The notes under the pieces were generated by a model. It saw only the letters and a program-made list of their open reading frames with translations. It made no database searches and was not told the origin of the DNA. A DNA stretch of 64,000 nt from Methylobacterium sp. UNC378MF (GTDB taxonomy: Bacteria; Pseudomonadota; Alphaproteobacteria; Rhizobiales; Beijerinckiaceae). Below are positions 1 to 8,531 of the stretch, piece by piece; the stretch's first letter is position 1, and each line of letters begins with the position of its first letter. A program made the position numbers and the translations under genes. The DNA lies in assembly GCF_900103195.1 (NCBI RefSeq), contig NZ_FMWU01000010.1, positions 62,001 through 126,000 on the forward strand, given 5' to 3'.

Positions 1-1057
1 GGGCGATGGCGTCGGGCGCCATCGCTTCGGCCCGCGCCCGGAAGCTGTCCAGAAGCCCGATCGCGGCCGGATCACCCTCCCGCTCCGCCGCAGCCCGGAC
101 CGCCGCGTAGCCGTCGCCGAGCCAGAGCTGGAGCTGGAGTTCGCTTGCCTCGCGGATCGGCGGCGTGTCGGCGATCTCCGTGACCACCCACCCGGCCCCG
201 CCGAGGCGCCGCGCGGCCTCGCGCAGGGCGGCCTCGACCTCCGGCACCGTGTCGAGCCCCCCCGGCCGCACGCAGAGAGCGACCTTGCGCGGGACGCGCG
301 GCCCCTCCAGCGGCGCCGGCACCCACCATGGGTCGCGCGGATCCGGTGCCGCCATGACCTCCAGGCCGAGGCGCACATCCGCGATGCTGCGGGCGAGCGG
401 GCCCGAGACCGCCATCAGCTGCGGACCGATGCCGCGCTCGGGGGAGGAGGCGTTCCAGGCCGGGATCCGGCCCAGGCTCGGCCGCAGCCCGTGCACGCCG
501 CAGGCATAGGCCGGATAGCGCACCGAGCCGGCAATGTCGGTTCCGTGGGCGATCGCGCCGATCCCGGCCGCCACCGCGGCGCCGGCGCCGCCGGACGAGC
601 CGCCGGGCGTCAGCGCCGGATCGCGGGGGTTCTTGGTGTCGCCGTGGAGCTGGTTGGTGGTGAACCAGCGGAGGGAGAAAGCGGGCGTGTTGGTTCGCCC
701 GAGCAGCACGGCGCCGGCCCGGCGGAGATTGGCGACGACGGGATTGTCGTCCGTCGCCACGAGGTCGCGCTGGAGGCGCAGCCCGTTCGTCGTCGCGAAG
801 CCCCGCTGGTCGGCGTTGACCTTGATGGTGACCGGCACGCCCGCGAGCGGACCGGCGGCCTCGCCGCGCGCCCGGGCGGCGTCCACCGCGTCGGCCTGCG
901 CCAGCACCTCCTCCGGCCGGTGCTCGACAACGGCGTTGATCCGCCCGTTGACCGCATCGAGCCGGTCGAGAGCGTCCCGCGCGACCTCCCTGGCCGAAAC
1001 TTGGCCGGTGCGGATCAGGGCCGCGAGATCGGTCGCCGTCAGACGCCAGAGCTGCAT
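1..1057 (-). CDS. Amidase signature family protein (C-terminus beyond window)
   Basis: Reading leftward from ATG at 1057 gives 352 codons without a stop, so the C-terminus lies outside the window. The amidase-signature Ser-Ser-Lys triad is visible: Lys79 in VTIKVN, Ser154/Ser155 in the Gly/Ser loop PGGSSGGAGA, and the nucleophile Ser178 in GTDIAGSVR. The family hydrolyses amide bonds, and the substrate cannot be read from sequence. It resembles the solitary catabolic amidases rather than GatA, because no gatC or gatB is beside it. A perfect 15-bp palindrome lies 83 bases upstream of the start. Family call is strong; substrate unknown. Confidence 0.9.
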   Translation of the reverse strand, partial: MQLWRLTATDLAALIRTGQVSAREVARDALDRLDAVNGRINAVVEHRPEEVLAQADAVDAARARGEAAGPLAGVPVTIKVNADQRGFATTNGLRLQRDLVATDDNPVVANLRRAGAVLLGRTNTPAFSLRWFTTNQLHGDTKNPRDPALTPGGSSGGAGAAVAAGIGAIAHGTDIAGSVRYPAYACGVHGLRPSLGRIPAWNASSPERGIGPQLMAVSGPLARSIADVRLGLEVMAAPDPRDPWWVPAPLEGPRVPRKVALCVRPGGLDTVPEVEAALREAARRLGGAGWVVTEIADTPPIREASELQLQLWLGDGYAAVRAAAEREGDPAAIGLLDSFRARAEAMAPDAIA

Positions 1058-1377
1058 GGGGGTACCTTTCGAGCGCCCGGACGGGCGGGATCCATCCTAC
1101 GATTCGCGCCGCCCGAGCGGCTCTCGGCCGGCCCGCGCAGCATATTCAATATGCAAAGCGACGGCCGCTTTTTTGCGCATCCGCGGATCGCAAGCCCGGG
1201 CAAGGCTTTGCCGCGTTGCAGCAGAAAGACCTAAGCATTTCGACGTAGACGGCTCTTGCCACCCCTGGAACGACTGATAACCTCGCCCTCGTTCGCGCGT
1301 TCGACCGGCCAATTCAGCAAGAAGGGATGATTTCCTTAGACTAAAGGCAGGCAATCTCCAGCATAAGGCAGGCTCCC
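1058..1377. other. Intergenic region between divergent amidase and small gene
   Basis: About 320 bases without a convincing gene, lying between the leftward amidase start and the rightward small gene at 1378. It contains the palindrome at 1140-1154 and a locally AT-richer patch around 1140-1180, and nothing else that I recognise. Confidence 0.5.
1140..1154. promoter_or_regulatory. Perfect palindrome, candidate operator upstream of amidase
   Basis: The arms GCATATT (1140-1146) and AATATGC (1148-1154) are perfectly complementary around one central C. AT-rich perfect symmetry is unusual in this sequence. It sits 83-97 bases upstream of the amidase start, where a dimeric repressor or activator such as a GntR or MarR type could bind. 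No regulator gene is adjacent inside the window, so the binding protein is unknown. Confidence 0.4.
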
Positions 1378-1539
1378 ATGGCAGAGGTGATTCGCGTCAA
1401 GCCGACTCACGACGGCACCTACACCGTGTATCGCGGAACACTCGCGTTGATATGCGGCCTCACCCGCCTCCAGGCCGAGCGCTACGAAGCGAGCCTCAGC
1501 CGACAACAGCGCGCCGACCTCGCGGTCGCCGGCATCTGA
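1378..1539 (+). CDS. Small hypothetical protein, 53 aa
   Basis: ATG at 1378 is preceded by a purine-rich AAGGCAGG stretch that can act as a ribosome binding site. The product begins MAEVIRVKPTHDGTYTV and ends ADLAVAGI. It is basic and soluble, with no signal peptide or membrane segment. I do not recognise the family. Codon use and the ribosome site make it a plausible real gene, but its length limits certainty. Confidence 0.5.
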   Translation: MAEVIRVKPTHDGTYTVYRGTLALICGLTRLQAERYEASLSRQQRADLAVAGI

Positions 1540-1598
1540 TCCGCCCACCGATCTTCGGGCCGGCGCCGCCGATTGCGCGGTCGCGCCGGCTCAGGAGC

Positions 1599-2522
1599 TC
1601 AGGCGTGTTCCGCCTCGCCGAGATCCAGGGCGCCGAGATCGCCCATGGCGCCTGATGCGTCGAGACCTCGTCTGCGGGCCGTGACCGTGAACCCCCGTTC
1701 CGCCCGGCCGATCTCGAACAGCAGATAGGAGGCCCGGCGCGACGCGATCGCCCCGTGCCCGTCCGCGCGTGCCGACGCGGAGGGGGCCCCGATCACCGGA
1801 ACGACCCGACCGTCCGGTCCCGGGATCTGGGCCGCGCTGGTAATATGATTGTGACCGTGCAGGATCAGGTCCGCTCCGGCCCGCGCGATCATCGCGGTGA
1901 ACGCCGCGGCGTCCTTCAGTTCGCGCCCCGGCGAGGCGCCTCCCGGCTGCGGCGGGTGGTGGATCATCACCACGCGGAAGGGCCGGCCCGGCTCCGTGGC
2001 GAGGGCCCGGAGCAGGGCTTCGGCCGCAGCCAGTTGGGGCGCCCCGAGGCGGCCTGTCGCCACAAAGGGCTTCGTCGGGATCGCGCTCGACAGGCCGACC
2101 AGAGCCAGAGGGCCACGCCGCCGCAGGTAGGGAAAGCGGCCCCACGAACCGGAATCGTCGCCCGTGTAGCGGCCGCAGGCCGCGAGCAGGCCTTCCAGGG
2201 AACCGCGGACATAGGCGTCGTGATTGCCCGGCACGAAGCTCACCGCCTCCGGCGACCCCAGCGCTTCCAGGAACGTCCGGGCGGTCTCCCACTCGCTCGG
2301 CAGGCCGATGTTGCACAGGTCGCCCGTACAGGCGACGTGCTCGGCACCCTGCGCCTTCATGTCGGTGACCAGCGCCTCCAGCACGGTCATGTCGTGGCTG
2401 CGCGAGCGCCCGCGCCGCCAATTGGCGTAGCCGGTGGCGCGCTTGCCGATGAGATGGCGGAGGCGCACCCGGCCGAGAGGCCCGACATGCGGATCGCTGA
2501 GATGGATGAGGCGGAAGGTCAA
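1599..2522 (-). CDS. Calcineurin-like metallophosphoesterase
   Basis: A 307-aa protein with every metal-binding block of the calcineurin-like phosphoesterase fold in order: D10-x-H12 (SDPHVG), TGDLCN with Asp68, GNHD at 99-102, a His pair at 188-189 (MIHHP) and GHNH at 223-226. Such enzymes use two metal ions to cleave phosphomono- or diesters; the nearest functional types are CpdA/Icc-like cyclic-nucleotide phosphodiesterases and UDP-sugar hydrolases, and the substrate is not decidable here. No signal peptide is seen, so it should be cytoplasmic. The iron-exporter gene lies 64 bases upstream in the same direction and has its own likely promoter. Confidence 0.9.
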   Translation of the reverse strand: MTFRLIHLSDPHVGPLGRVRLRHLIGKRATGYANWRRGRSRSHDMTVLEALVTDMKAQGAEHVACTGDLCNIGLPSEWETARTFLEALGSPEAVSFVPGNHDAYVRGSLEGLLAACGRYTGDDSGSWGRFPYLRRRGPLALVGLSSAIPTKPFVATGRLGAPQLAAAEALLRALATEPGRPFRVVMIHHPPQPGGASPGRELKDAAAFTAMIARAGADLILHGHNHITSAAQIPGPDGRVVPVIGAPSASARADGHGAIASRRASYLLFEIGRAERGFTVTARRRGLDASGAMGDLGALDLGEAEHA

Positions 2523-2586
2523 CGCCGGTGGTCACCCTCGACACGGGGACGTAAGGCGCTCCGCATCGCGGGCGCGACGCTTCCCG

Positions 2587-3123
2587 TCAAGCGCTTCCGA
2601 TCAGCATCCCGACCACCAGCACCAGCGCGCCGCCGACCATGACCTGCAGGGCCGCGCGCCAGAACGGCGTTGCCATGAAACGCGTGCGGATCGCCGCGAT
2701 GACCGCGAGTTCCACCACCACCACGAGAATGGCCAGGCTCGTGGCCAGGACGAAAGGATCCGGCCAGCCAGCCGGGAGCGTGTCGGGGATCGCATAGGGC
2801 AGCGTGTGGCCGAGGCCGCCCAGTGTGGTCATCGCGCCGCAGACGAGGCCGCGCAGCCACGGGTCGCCGCGGCCCGTGACGGCGCCGTCGTCCGACAGGG
2901 CCTCTGTGAACCCCATGCTGATGCCAGCGCCGACCGAGGCCGCGAGCCCCACCAGGAAGGTCGCGCCGTTATGCCCCGTGGCGAAGGCCGCGGCGAAGAT
3001 CGGTGCAAGGGTCGAGACCGAGCCGTCGATCAGTCCGGCGAGGCCGGGTTGGACATAGCGCAGGACGAAGGCGCGCCGCGCCTCCTCGTGAATCTCGGCG
3101 GCGCTCTGGAGAAGGGCGGCCAT
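2587..3123 (-). CDS. VIT1/CCC1-family membrane iron exporter, MbfA-like without ferritin domain
   Basis: A 178-aa protein with five predicted membrane segments beginning at LIDGSVSTLAPIFAAAFATG, a stretch typical of the C-terminal VIT1 half of MbfA (membrane-bound ferritin A). MbfA has an N-terminal erythrin/ferritin-like domain that passes iron to the membrane channel for export. Here the protein starts about 30 residues before the first membrane helix, and no ferritin domain is encoded upstream, so only the transport half exists. AGAGGAG lies about 6 bases before the ATG at 3123 and fixes the start. An Irr-box-like sequence sits upstream. Iron (or manganese) export is inferred from the family. 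Confidence 0.75.
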   Translation of the reverse strand: MAALLQSAAEIHEEARRAFVLRYVQPGLAGLIDGSVSTLAPIFAAAFATGHNGATFLVGLAASVGAGISMGFTEALSDDGAVTGRGDPWLRGLVCGAMTTLGGLGHTLPYAIPDTLPAGWPDPFVLATSLAILVVVVELAVIAAIRTRFMATPFWRAALQVMVGGALVLVVGMLIGSA

Positions 3124-3159
3124 CGTAAAACTCCTCTTTGGATCAATTCCAATCTACAG

Positions 3160-3176
3160 TCTGGAATTTGTCTAAA
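3160..3176 (-). promoter_or_regulatory. Candidate Irr box (iron control element) for the VIT1/MbfA-like gene
   Basis: On the minus strand the sequence reads TTTAGAC-AAA-TTCCAGA. It matches the rhizobial iron-control element TTTAGAA-N3-TTCTAAA at 11 of 14 informative positions. It lies 37-53 bases upstream of the ATG at 3123, where a repressor would block transcription. An overlapping inverted repeat, ATTCCA (3146-3151) with TGGAAT (3162-3167), adds symmetry. In Bradyrhizobium and Agrobacterium mbfA is known to be controlled by Irr; its use here is inferred. Confidence 0.5.
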
Positions 3177-3372
3177 CAAGAGGCGCTGCCGTGTTTTCGC
3201 CGCGCCGCGGGAGCATCGGCGGGACCGGAATGGCCACCCGTACAGGTCGCCTATCCGTAGGGTTGTGGGCGAGGCGGATTGTTTCGTCTCAGGCGCGGGG
3301 GCTAGACCATGCGCGGTCGAATTCGATCCCGAACTGATCGGGTGATGGCGGTCGAGCCGCCTCAGGCGTGAC

Positions 3373-4158
3373 ATGGGTCTCGGCAAGCGTATCCTCCGTC
3401 ATCCCGCAGTGCAGCGCCTCCTCGGCCGCATCGCCGCGTCCTATCTGCGGCTCGTGCAGACGACCAACCGCTTCGAGGTCCACGCGGCCGGGGCTGCGCC
3501 GGGCAGCGTGGACCGGTGGATGGACGCGCGGCTGCCGCTCATCGCCGGCATGTGGCACGGGCAGCACATCATGATGCCGTTCATGCGCCGGCCGGGTGAT
3601 CGGGTCGCCACGATCATCTCCAAGAATCCGGACGGCAACATCAACACCATCGCGCTGGAGCGCCTCGGCGTGCGCGTGATTCGGGCATCCGGCGCCCGCG
3701 GCCGAAGCCGGGCCAGCGACACCCGCGCCAAAGGTGGTGCGGAGGGCTTCCGAGCGATGCTGCGGGCTCTCAAGGCAGGCGAGTCCGTGGCCTTCAGCGC
3801 GGACGTGCCGAAGGTGTCGCGCCGGTGCGATGCCGGGATCCTGACGCTGGCGCGTTTCTCGGGCCGGCCGATCGTTCCCGCTGCCGTGGTGACGAGCCGG
3901 CATCTGCGGTTCAAGTCCTGGGACCGAGCCTGCCTTGGCCTCCCCTTCGGGCGTGGAGCGATCGTGCTCGGGGAGCCCGTCTACGTTGCGCGGGATTGCG
4001 AGGGTGAGGCGTTCGAGGCGCTTCGACGCCATGTCGAGGCCGAGATGAATCGCGTCCATGCCCGCGCCTACGCGCTGGTGGGGCGCGCCGACCGGGCCGC
4101 GCTCTACCGCGAGGCGCCCGAGGTGACAGCCTCCACGCCGGTGGGAGACCTCGCGTGA
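3373..4158 (+). CDS. DUF374 lysophospholipid acyltransferase-family protein
   Basis: A 261-aa protein of the DUF374 group, related to LPLAT acyltransferases. The core WHGQHIMMPF at 61-70 supplies the expected His, and SADVPK and GRPIVPAAVV match the family. It is the first gene of a tight cluster: its TGA overlaps the GTG start of waaA, which is followed by lpxK. That context points to lipid A or inner-core lipopolysaccharide assembly at the inner membrane, but the acyl acceptor is not known for this family. No strong ribosome site is visible before the ATG. Confidence 0.85.
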   Translation: MGLGKRILRHPAVQRLLGRIAASYLRLVQTTNRFEVHAAGAAPGSVDRWMDARLPLIAGMWHGQHIMMPFMRRPGDRVATIISKNPDGNINTIALERLGVRVIRASGARGRSRASDTRAKGGAEGFRAMLRALKAGESVAFSADVPKVSRRCDAGILTLARFSGRPIVPAAVVTSRHLRFKSWDRACLGLPFGRGAIVLGEPVYVARDCEGEAFEALRRHVEAEMNRVHARAYALVGRADRAALYREAPEVTASTPVGDLA

Positions 4159-5486
4159 GGCGCCCCTCCGTCACGCTGCCGCTGCAGGCCTACCGGGCCG
4201 GCCTGCGCATCGGCGAGCCAGCGCTGACCGGCCTGCTCGCGTGGCGCGCGCAGCGCGGCAAGGAGGATCCGCGCCGGCTCCCGGAGCGGCGGGGCCTGCC
4301 GGGCCGGGCCCGGCCCGTCGGGCCGCTGGCCTGGATGCACGGGGCGAGCGTCGGCGAGGCCCTGTCGCTGATCGGGCTCGTCGACGGCATGATCGCCCGC
4401 GGCTTCTCGGTCCTCGTGACCACGGGCACACGCGCGGCCGCCGAGCTGGTCGGCGTCCGGCTGCCCCCGGGCGCGGTACATCAGTACATGCCCCTCGACG
4501 CGCCGCGCTGGGTCGGCCGTTTCCTCGACCACTGGCTGCCGGATCTCGCGGTCATCGCTGAGTCGGAAATCTGGCCGAACACGATCCTGGCGCTGGACGA
4601 GCGCGAGGTCCCCCTCATTCTGGTCAACGGGCGCATGTCTGAGCGCTCGTTTCGGGGTTGGGAGCGCTGCCCGCGCACCGCGAAGGCACTCCTGACGCGG
4701 ATCGCGATCTGCCTGGCGCAGACTCAGGAAGACGGCGAGCGCTTCGCCAAGCTCGGCGCGCCGCGGGTGAGCATCGCCGGGAATCTGAAATTCGACGCGC
4801 CGGTGCCCCCGGCCGATGCGCAGCAACTCGCCTATCTGGGTTCCATGATGGCCGGCCGGCCGGTTTGGGTCGCGGCGAGCACGCATTCCGGCGAGGAGGC
4901 GATGGTCGCCTACGCGCACGCGATGCTGAAGGCGCAGTTTCCCCAGCTCCTGACGATCATCGCCCCGCGGCACCCGGCCCGGGGTGCAGAGGCGGTCGCG
5001 TGCGCGAACGCCGTCGGCCTGCGCAGCGCCCAGCGTTCCACCGGCGGTCGGCCCCATCCCTCCATCGAGGTCTACGTCGCCGACACGATCGGCGAGCTGG
5101 GCCTGTTCTACCGCCTGAGCCCGCTGGTGTTCCTCGGCGGGTCTCTGGTCCCGCGGGGCGGCCAGAATCCGATCGAGCCCCTGCGTCTCGACTCGGCGGT
5201 GCTGCACGGGCCCCACACCGAGAATTTCGGCGTGATCTATCAGGCCCTCGACCGTGCCGGCGGCACCCTGCCGGTACGCGACGGCGTCGAGCTGGCGGCG
5301 GTCGCCGCCGAGCTTCTCGGCGACCAAGCGCGGCTCGCCGACATGGCCCGCGCGGGGCAGCGCGCCCTCGAGCCCTTCGAGGGGGCGGTGGCCCGTACGC
5401 TGGCGGTGCTTGACCCGTTCGTGGCGCAGATGAAGCTCCAGCGCCTCGACCGGGGCACCCCCGTACGACCGCTGGCGCGAGCCTGA
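4155..5486 (+). CDS. waaA: 3-deoxy-D-manno-octulosonic acid (Kdo) transferase
   Basis: A 443-aa GT-B glycosyltransferase that transfers Kdo from CMP-Kdo to the lipid A precursor on the inner face of the inner membrane. Visible markers are HGASVGEAL with the catalytic Glu68, AESEIWPN in the N-domain, and the C-terminal block GGSLVPRGGQNPIEP. Length matches the family. The GTG start overlaps the stop of the upstream acyltransferase, and its TGA overlaps the ATG of lpxK, so the three genes are translationally coupled. Confidence 0.95.
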   Translation: MRRPSVTLPLQAYRAGLRIGEPALTGLLAWRAQRGKEDPRRLPERRGLPGRARPVGPLAWMHGASVGEALSLIGLVDGMIARGFSVLVTTGTRAAAELVGVRLPPGAVHQYMPLDAPRWVGRFLDHWLPDLAVIAESEIWPNTILALDEREVPLILVNGRMSERSFRGWERCPRTAKALLTRIAICLAQTQEDGERFAKLGAPRVSIAGNLKFDAPVPPADAQQLAYLGSMMAGRPVWVAASTHSGEEAMVAYAHAMLKAQFPQLLTIIAPRHPARGAEAVACANAVGLRSAQRSTGGRPHPSIEVYVADTIGELGLFYRLSPLVFLGGSLVPRGGQNPIEPLRLDSAVLHGPHTENFGVIYQALDRAGGTLPVRDGVELAAVAAELLGDQARLADMARAGQRALEPFEGAVARTLAVLDPFVAQMKLQRLDRGTPVRPLARA

Positions 5487-6466
5487 TGCGACCTCCGGCC
5501 TTCTGGGCGGCGGGGCCGGATCACGTGGCCGCGCGCGGCCTCGCGCCGCTCGGGGCGGTCTACGGGGACCTCGTGGCCCGGCGGATGGATCGTCCCGGCG
5601 CGCGAGCCGGCTGCCCCGTCCTCTGTCTGGGCAACTTCACCCTCGGCGGGGCCGGCAAGACTCCGGCCGCCCTGATGGTCGCGGCCCTCCTCGCCGAACT
5701 CGGTGCCGCGCCGGCCTTCCTGTCCCGCGGATATGGGGGGCGGACCGCGGGTCCGGTGCAGGTGGATCCCGAGCGCCACGCGGCCGCCGAGGTCGGCGAC
5801 GAGCCGCTGCTCCTCGCCCGTCAGGCACCCACGATCGTCTCCCGCGACCGCCCGGCGGGTGCTGCCCTGTGCCGGAGCCTCGGCGCTGACGTCATCGTGA
5901 TGGATGACGGTCTGCAGAATCCGAGCCTCGTCAAGGACCTCAGTCTCGCGGTGGTCGACGGCTCGGCCGGCCTCGGCAACGGCCTGCCGTTCCCGGCGGG
6001 GCCGCTGCGCGCGCCGCTGGCCCGGCAATGGCCGCATGTCGGCGGGGTGATCGTGATCGGCGACGGAGCCGCGGGCGAAAGGGTCGCCCGGGCGGCCGAG
6101 CGACGCGGCCTGCCGGTCCACCGGGCGCGGCTCGTCCGGGAGGCGGACGATCTGGCAGGCCGCCGCTGCCTTGCCTTCGCGGGCATCGGCTACCCGGAGA
6201 AATTCTTCGCGAGCTTGGCCGAAGCGGGAGCGGTGGTCGCCGGGATGCGCCCGTTCCCGGATCATCATCCTTACCGGGAGCGAGAGCTTGCCGGTCTTGC
6301 CGATGCGGCCCGGCGCCTCGGGGCGGACCTCGTCACGACCGAGAAGGACGCGGTGCGCCTGCCGCCGGCCTTCTCGGCCGGCGTGCGAATCCTGCGCGTC
6401 CGCCTCGTCCTCGACGACGCGGACGCCCTGCGCCGGCAGATCCGCGACGCGGTCGGCGCGCCGTAA
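5486..6466 (+). CDS. lpxK: Tetraacyldisaccharide 4'-kinase
   Basis: A 326-aa lipid A 4'-kinase that phosphorylates the tetraacyl disaccharide precursor (lipid IVA formation). The P-loop lies within GNFTLGGAGKTP (about 49-60) and the family motif MDDGLQNPSL follows. A hydrophobic N-terminal stretch fits membrane association. It is coupled to waaA by a TGATG overlap. The convergent DUF2093 gene starts four bases past its stop, an arrangement common in related genomes. Confidence 0.95.
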   Translation: MRPPAFWAAGPDHVAARGLAPLGAVYGDLVARRMDRPGARAGCPVLCLGNFTLGGAGKTPAALMVAALLAELGAAPAFLSRGYGGRTAGPVQVDPERHAAAEVGDEPLLLARQAPTIVSRDRPAGAALCRSLGADVIVMDDGLQNPSLVKDLSLAVVDGSAGLGNGLPFPAGPLRAPLARQWPHVGGVIVIGDGAAGERVARAAERRGLPVHRARLVREADDLAGRRCLAFAGIGYPEKFFASLAEAGAVVAGMRPFPDHHPYRERELAGLADAARRLGADLVTTEKDAVRLPPAFSAGVRILRVRLVLDDADALRRQIRDAVGAP

Positions 6467-6469
6467 CGG

Positions 6470-6688
6470 TCAGGGGCGCCCGGTTTCCTTCAGCCGCTTC
6501 AGGATCGCCTCAGGGGAGGCATAGGCTTCCTGGCGGGTCGCGCTCCAGTAGCGCAGCGCGTCGATCGCGATCGGCTCGCCAGTCACCGCGCAGCGCACGA
6601 AGCTGCCGGGCTTGACCACCCGCATGGTGCCATCGCCGTACTCGACGACCGCCTCGCCGTTGTTCCCGCGCTCGTAACGACCCAGCAC
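6470..6688 (-). CDS. DUF2093 domain-containing protein, 72 aa
   Basis: This small protein matches DUF2093 across its whole length: GNNGEAVVEYGDGTMRVVKPG followed by VRCAVTGEPIAIDALRYWS. It has no signal peptide. It sits tail-to-tail with lpxK, a position this family often occupies in alphaproteobacteria. Function is unknown; the conserved core looks like a small beta-rich binding module. Confidence 0.85.
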   Translation of the reverse strand: MLGRYERGNNGEAVVEYGDGTMRVVKPGSFVRCAVTGEPIAIDALRYWSATRQEAYASPEAILKRLKETGRP

Positions 6689-6750
6689 GTCCGCCTCCTG
6701 CCCGTTGATGCCTTCTACACGATCCGCGCGCCCCGCGATGCCCGCGTGGC

Positions 6751-7737
6751 TTAGGTCAGCATCGATGGGGTCTCATCCCGCGCCAGCATCGCCCGCGCCG
6801 CGGCCGCATCGATATGCATACGCTCGACAAGCGCCTCGGCGCTGGCGAACCGCTCCTCGCCGCGGATGTAGCTGACGAACTCCACAGCGATGTCCTGCCC
6901 GTAGAGATCGCCGGAGAAGTCGAAGAGATAGGTCTCCAGCAGCGGTGCGCCGTCATCGAACGTCGGACGGCGCCCGTAGCTCGCCACGCCGCCGTGGAAT
7001 CCGCCCGAGGCCAAGCGGACCCGCACCGCGTAGATGCCGTGCGCCAGCCCGCAATCGGGCAGCATCATGTTGGCGGTGGGAAAGCCCAGCTGCCGGCCGC
7101 GCTTGTCGCCGTGTCGGACCGCGCCAAGGACGAACCAGCGGTAGCCGAGAAGCGTGTTGGCGCGGACGACGTCGCCGGCCGCAAGCGCCGCACGGATCGC
7201 ACTCGACGAAACCGGCTCGGTCTCGCCGCCGAGGGCGACCGGTGCCACGATCTGGCAGATCATCCCCGCCTCGCGACAGAGTTCGGCGAGGATCGCAGGC
7301 GTACCTTCGCGGCCGCGGCCGAAATGGAAATCGTGCCCGACGACCACGCCGGAGAGGGCCAGGGACCCCTTCAGGAAGTCGAGCACGAAGGCGCGAGCCC
7401 CGGTCTCGGCCAGAGCCCCGTCGAATCGGCGCACGATCAGCCCGTCGAGGCCCAGATGCGCGAACACGATTTCCTTGGCGGCGAGGCCGGTCAGCCGGAA
7501 CATCGGCGCGTCGGGCGCAAAATAGGCCCGCGGATGCGGCTCGAAGGTCAGGATGGCGGCCGGCCGACCGGCGGCATGGGCCGCGGCACGCACGATGTCG
7601 ACGAGCATCCGATGGCCGAGATGGACGCCATCAAAATTGCCGATCGCCGCCACGGCCCCGGCGAGGGCCGCGGGGACTGGCGCGTCGGCGCGGCAGATCG
7701 TGAAGGGCCGCGCGGCCGTGTCGTCGCCTGGGGCCAT
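6751..7737 (-). CDS. ribF: Bifunctional riboflavin kinase / FAD synthetase
   Basis: A 328-aa enzyme making FMN and FAD from riboflavin. The N-terminal adenylyltransferase half shows IGNFDGVHLGHRML (nucleotide-binding HxGH), VVGHDFHFGRGR and SSSAIR. The C-terminal kinase half shows RGRQLGFPTANM and GVASYGRRPTF. Length is typical. It runs leftward away from the chemotaxis pair with a 301-base gap between them. No FMN riboswitch is visible upstream. Confidence 0.95.
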   Translation of the reverse strand: MAPGDDTAARPFTICRADAPVPAALAGAVAAIGNFDGVHLGHRMLVDIVRAAAHAAGRPAAILTFEPHPRAYFAPDAPMFRLTGLAAKEIVFAHLGLDGLIVRRFDGALAETGARAFVLDFLKGSLALSGVVVGHDFHFGRGREGTPAILAELCREAGMICQIVAPVALGGETEPVSSSAIRAALAAGDVVRANTLLGYRWFVLGAVRHGDKRGRQLGFPTANMMLPDCGLAHGIYAVRVRLASGGFHGGVASYGRRPTFDDGAPLLETYLFDFSGDLYGQDIAVEFVSYIRGEERFASAEALVERMHIDAAAARAMLARDETPSMLT

Positions 7738-7936
7738 CGGTTCGGGGTCGAGTGCCTGGAAGAGTCGGATGGGGTCGCCTGACAGATCCGCGAGGGGCCC
7801 GACGCCGCCGGACCCTGCCGAAAGGTGCCCGGAGGGTCAAGCGATGCCCTGGCGTCCGTGCGCGCCTCCGCGCCGCAGGCATCGGCGTTGTGGGCCGGCC
7901 GCGCCGATTAACGGCTTCGCAATGCGGATGCCCTAT

Positions 7937-7964
7937 TTGAAAAGCTGTGCAGCGCAGCTAAATT
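7937..7964 (+). promoter_or_regulatory. Candidate sigma-70 promoter for cheY
   Basis: TTGAAA (7937-7942) and TAAATT (7959-7964) are separated by 16 bases, close to the sigma-70 consensus and far better than the surrounding GC-rich DNA. The spacer carries small inverted arms AGCTG and CAGCT (7943-7959). The remaining DNA of the 7738-8038 gap shows only a repeated GCGTTA motif near 7969-7983. cheY starts 75 bases downstream. Confidence 0.5.
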
Positions 7965-8038
7965 GCAGCGTTAGCGAAGCGTTAATCTATCCGGGAGCCG
8001 CCGCGGCTTCCCGCCGGGCAATACGGAGCAGTTGTTCG

Positions 8039-8422
8039 ATGGCTCTCGATCTGAGCATGCCGATCCTCGTTGTCGACGATTACCAGACGATGGTTCGCAT
8101 TATTCGCAATCTACTGAAGCAGCTCGGCTTCGAAGAGGTCGATGATGCTTCCGACGGGACCGAGGCGCTCGCGCGACTGAAGGGGCGCAAATATGGCCTG
8201 GTCATCTCCGACTGGAACATGGAGCCGATGACGGGCTACGAGCTGCTCCGGCACGTGCGGGCCGACGAAAATCTTCGGACGACGCCGTTCATCATGGTCA
8301 CCGCCGAATCGAAGACCGAGAACGTGATTGCGGCAAAGAAGGCCGGCGTGAACAATTATATCGTGAAGCCCTTCAACGCGGCCACGCTGAAGTCGAAGAT
8401 CGAGGCAGTCTGCGGGAGCTGA
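8039..8422 (+). CDS. cheY: Single-domain chemotaxis response regulator CheY
   Basis: A 127-aa stand-alone receiver domain. The acidic pair is Asp13/Asp14 (LVVDDY), the phospho-acceptor is Asp58 (ISDWNM), the switch Thr is in MVTAES and the conserved Lys110 is in YIVKPF. SDWNMEPMTGYELLRHVR is the typical CheY surface that binds the flagellar motor or CheA. A cheZ gene follows after 109 bases, so signal production and removal are encoded together although no cheA or flagellar gene is in the window. Confidence 0.92.
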   Translation: MALDLSMPILVVDDYQTMVRIIRNLLKQLGFEEVDDASDGTEALARLKGRKYGLVISDWNMEPMTGYELLRHVRADENLRTTPFIMVTAESKTENVIAAKKAGVNNYIVKPFNAATLKSKIEAVCGS

Positions 8423-8531
8423 CCGGCCCCCTACTTCGTCCCCGCACCGTCCGACCGGATCGCCGCTGTGGCGCCCGATTCCGAGACGTGGTGTGGCCGG
8501 ACAGGACGGCCACAGATCCGAGGAGGAGAGC

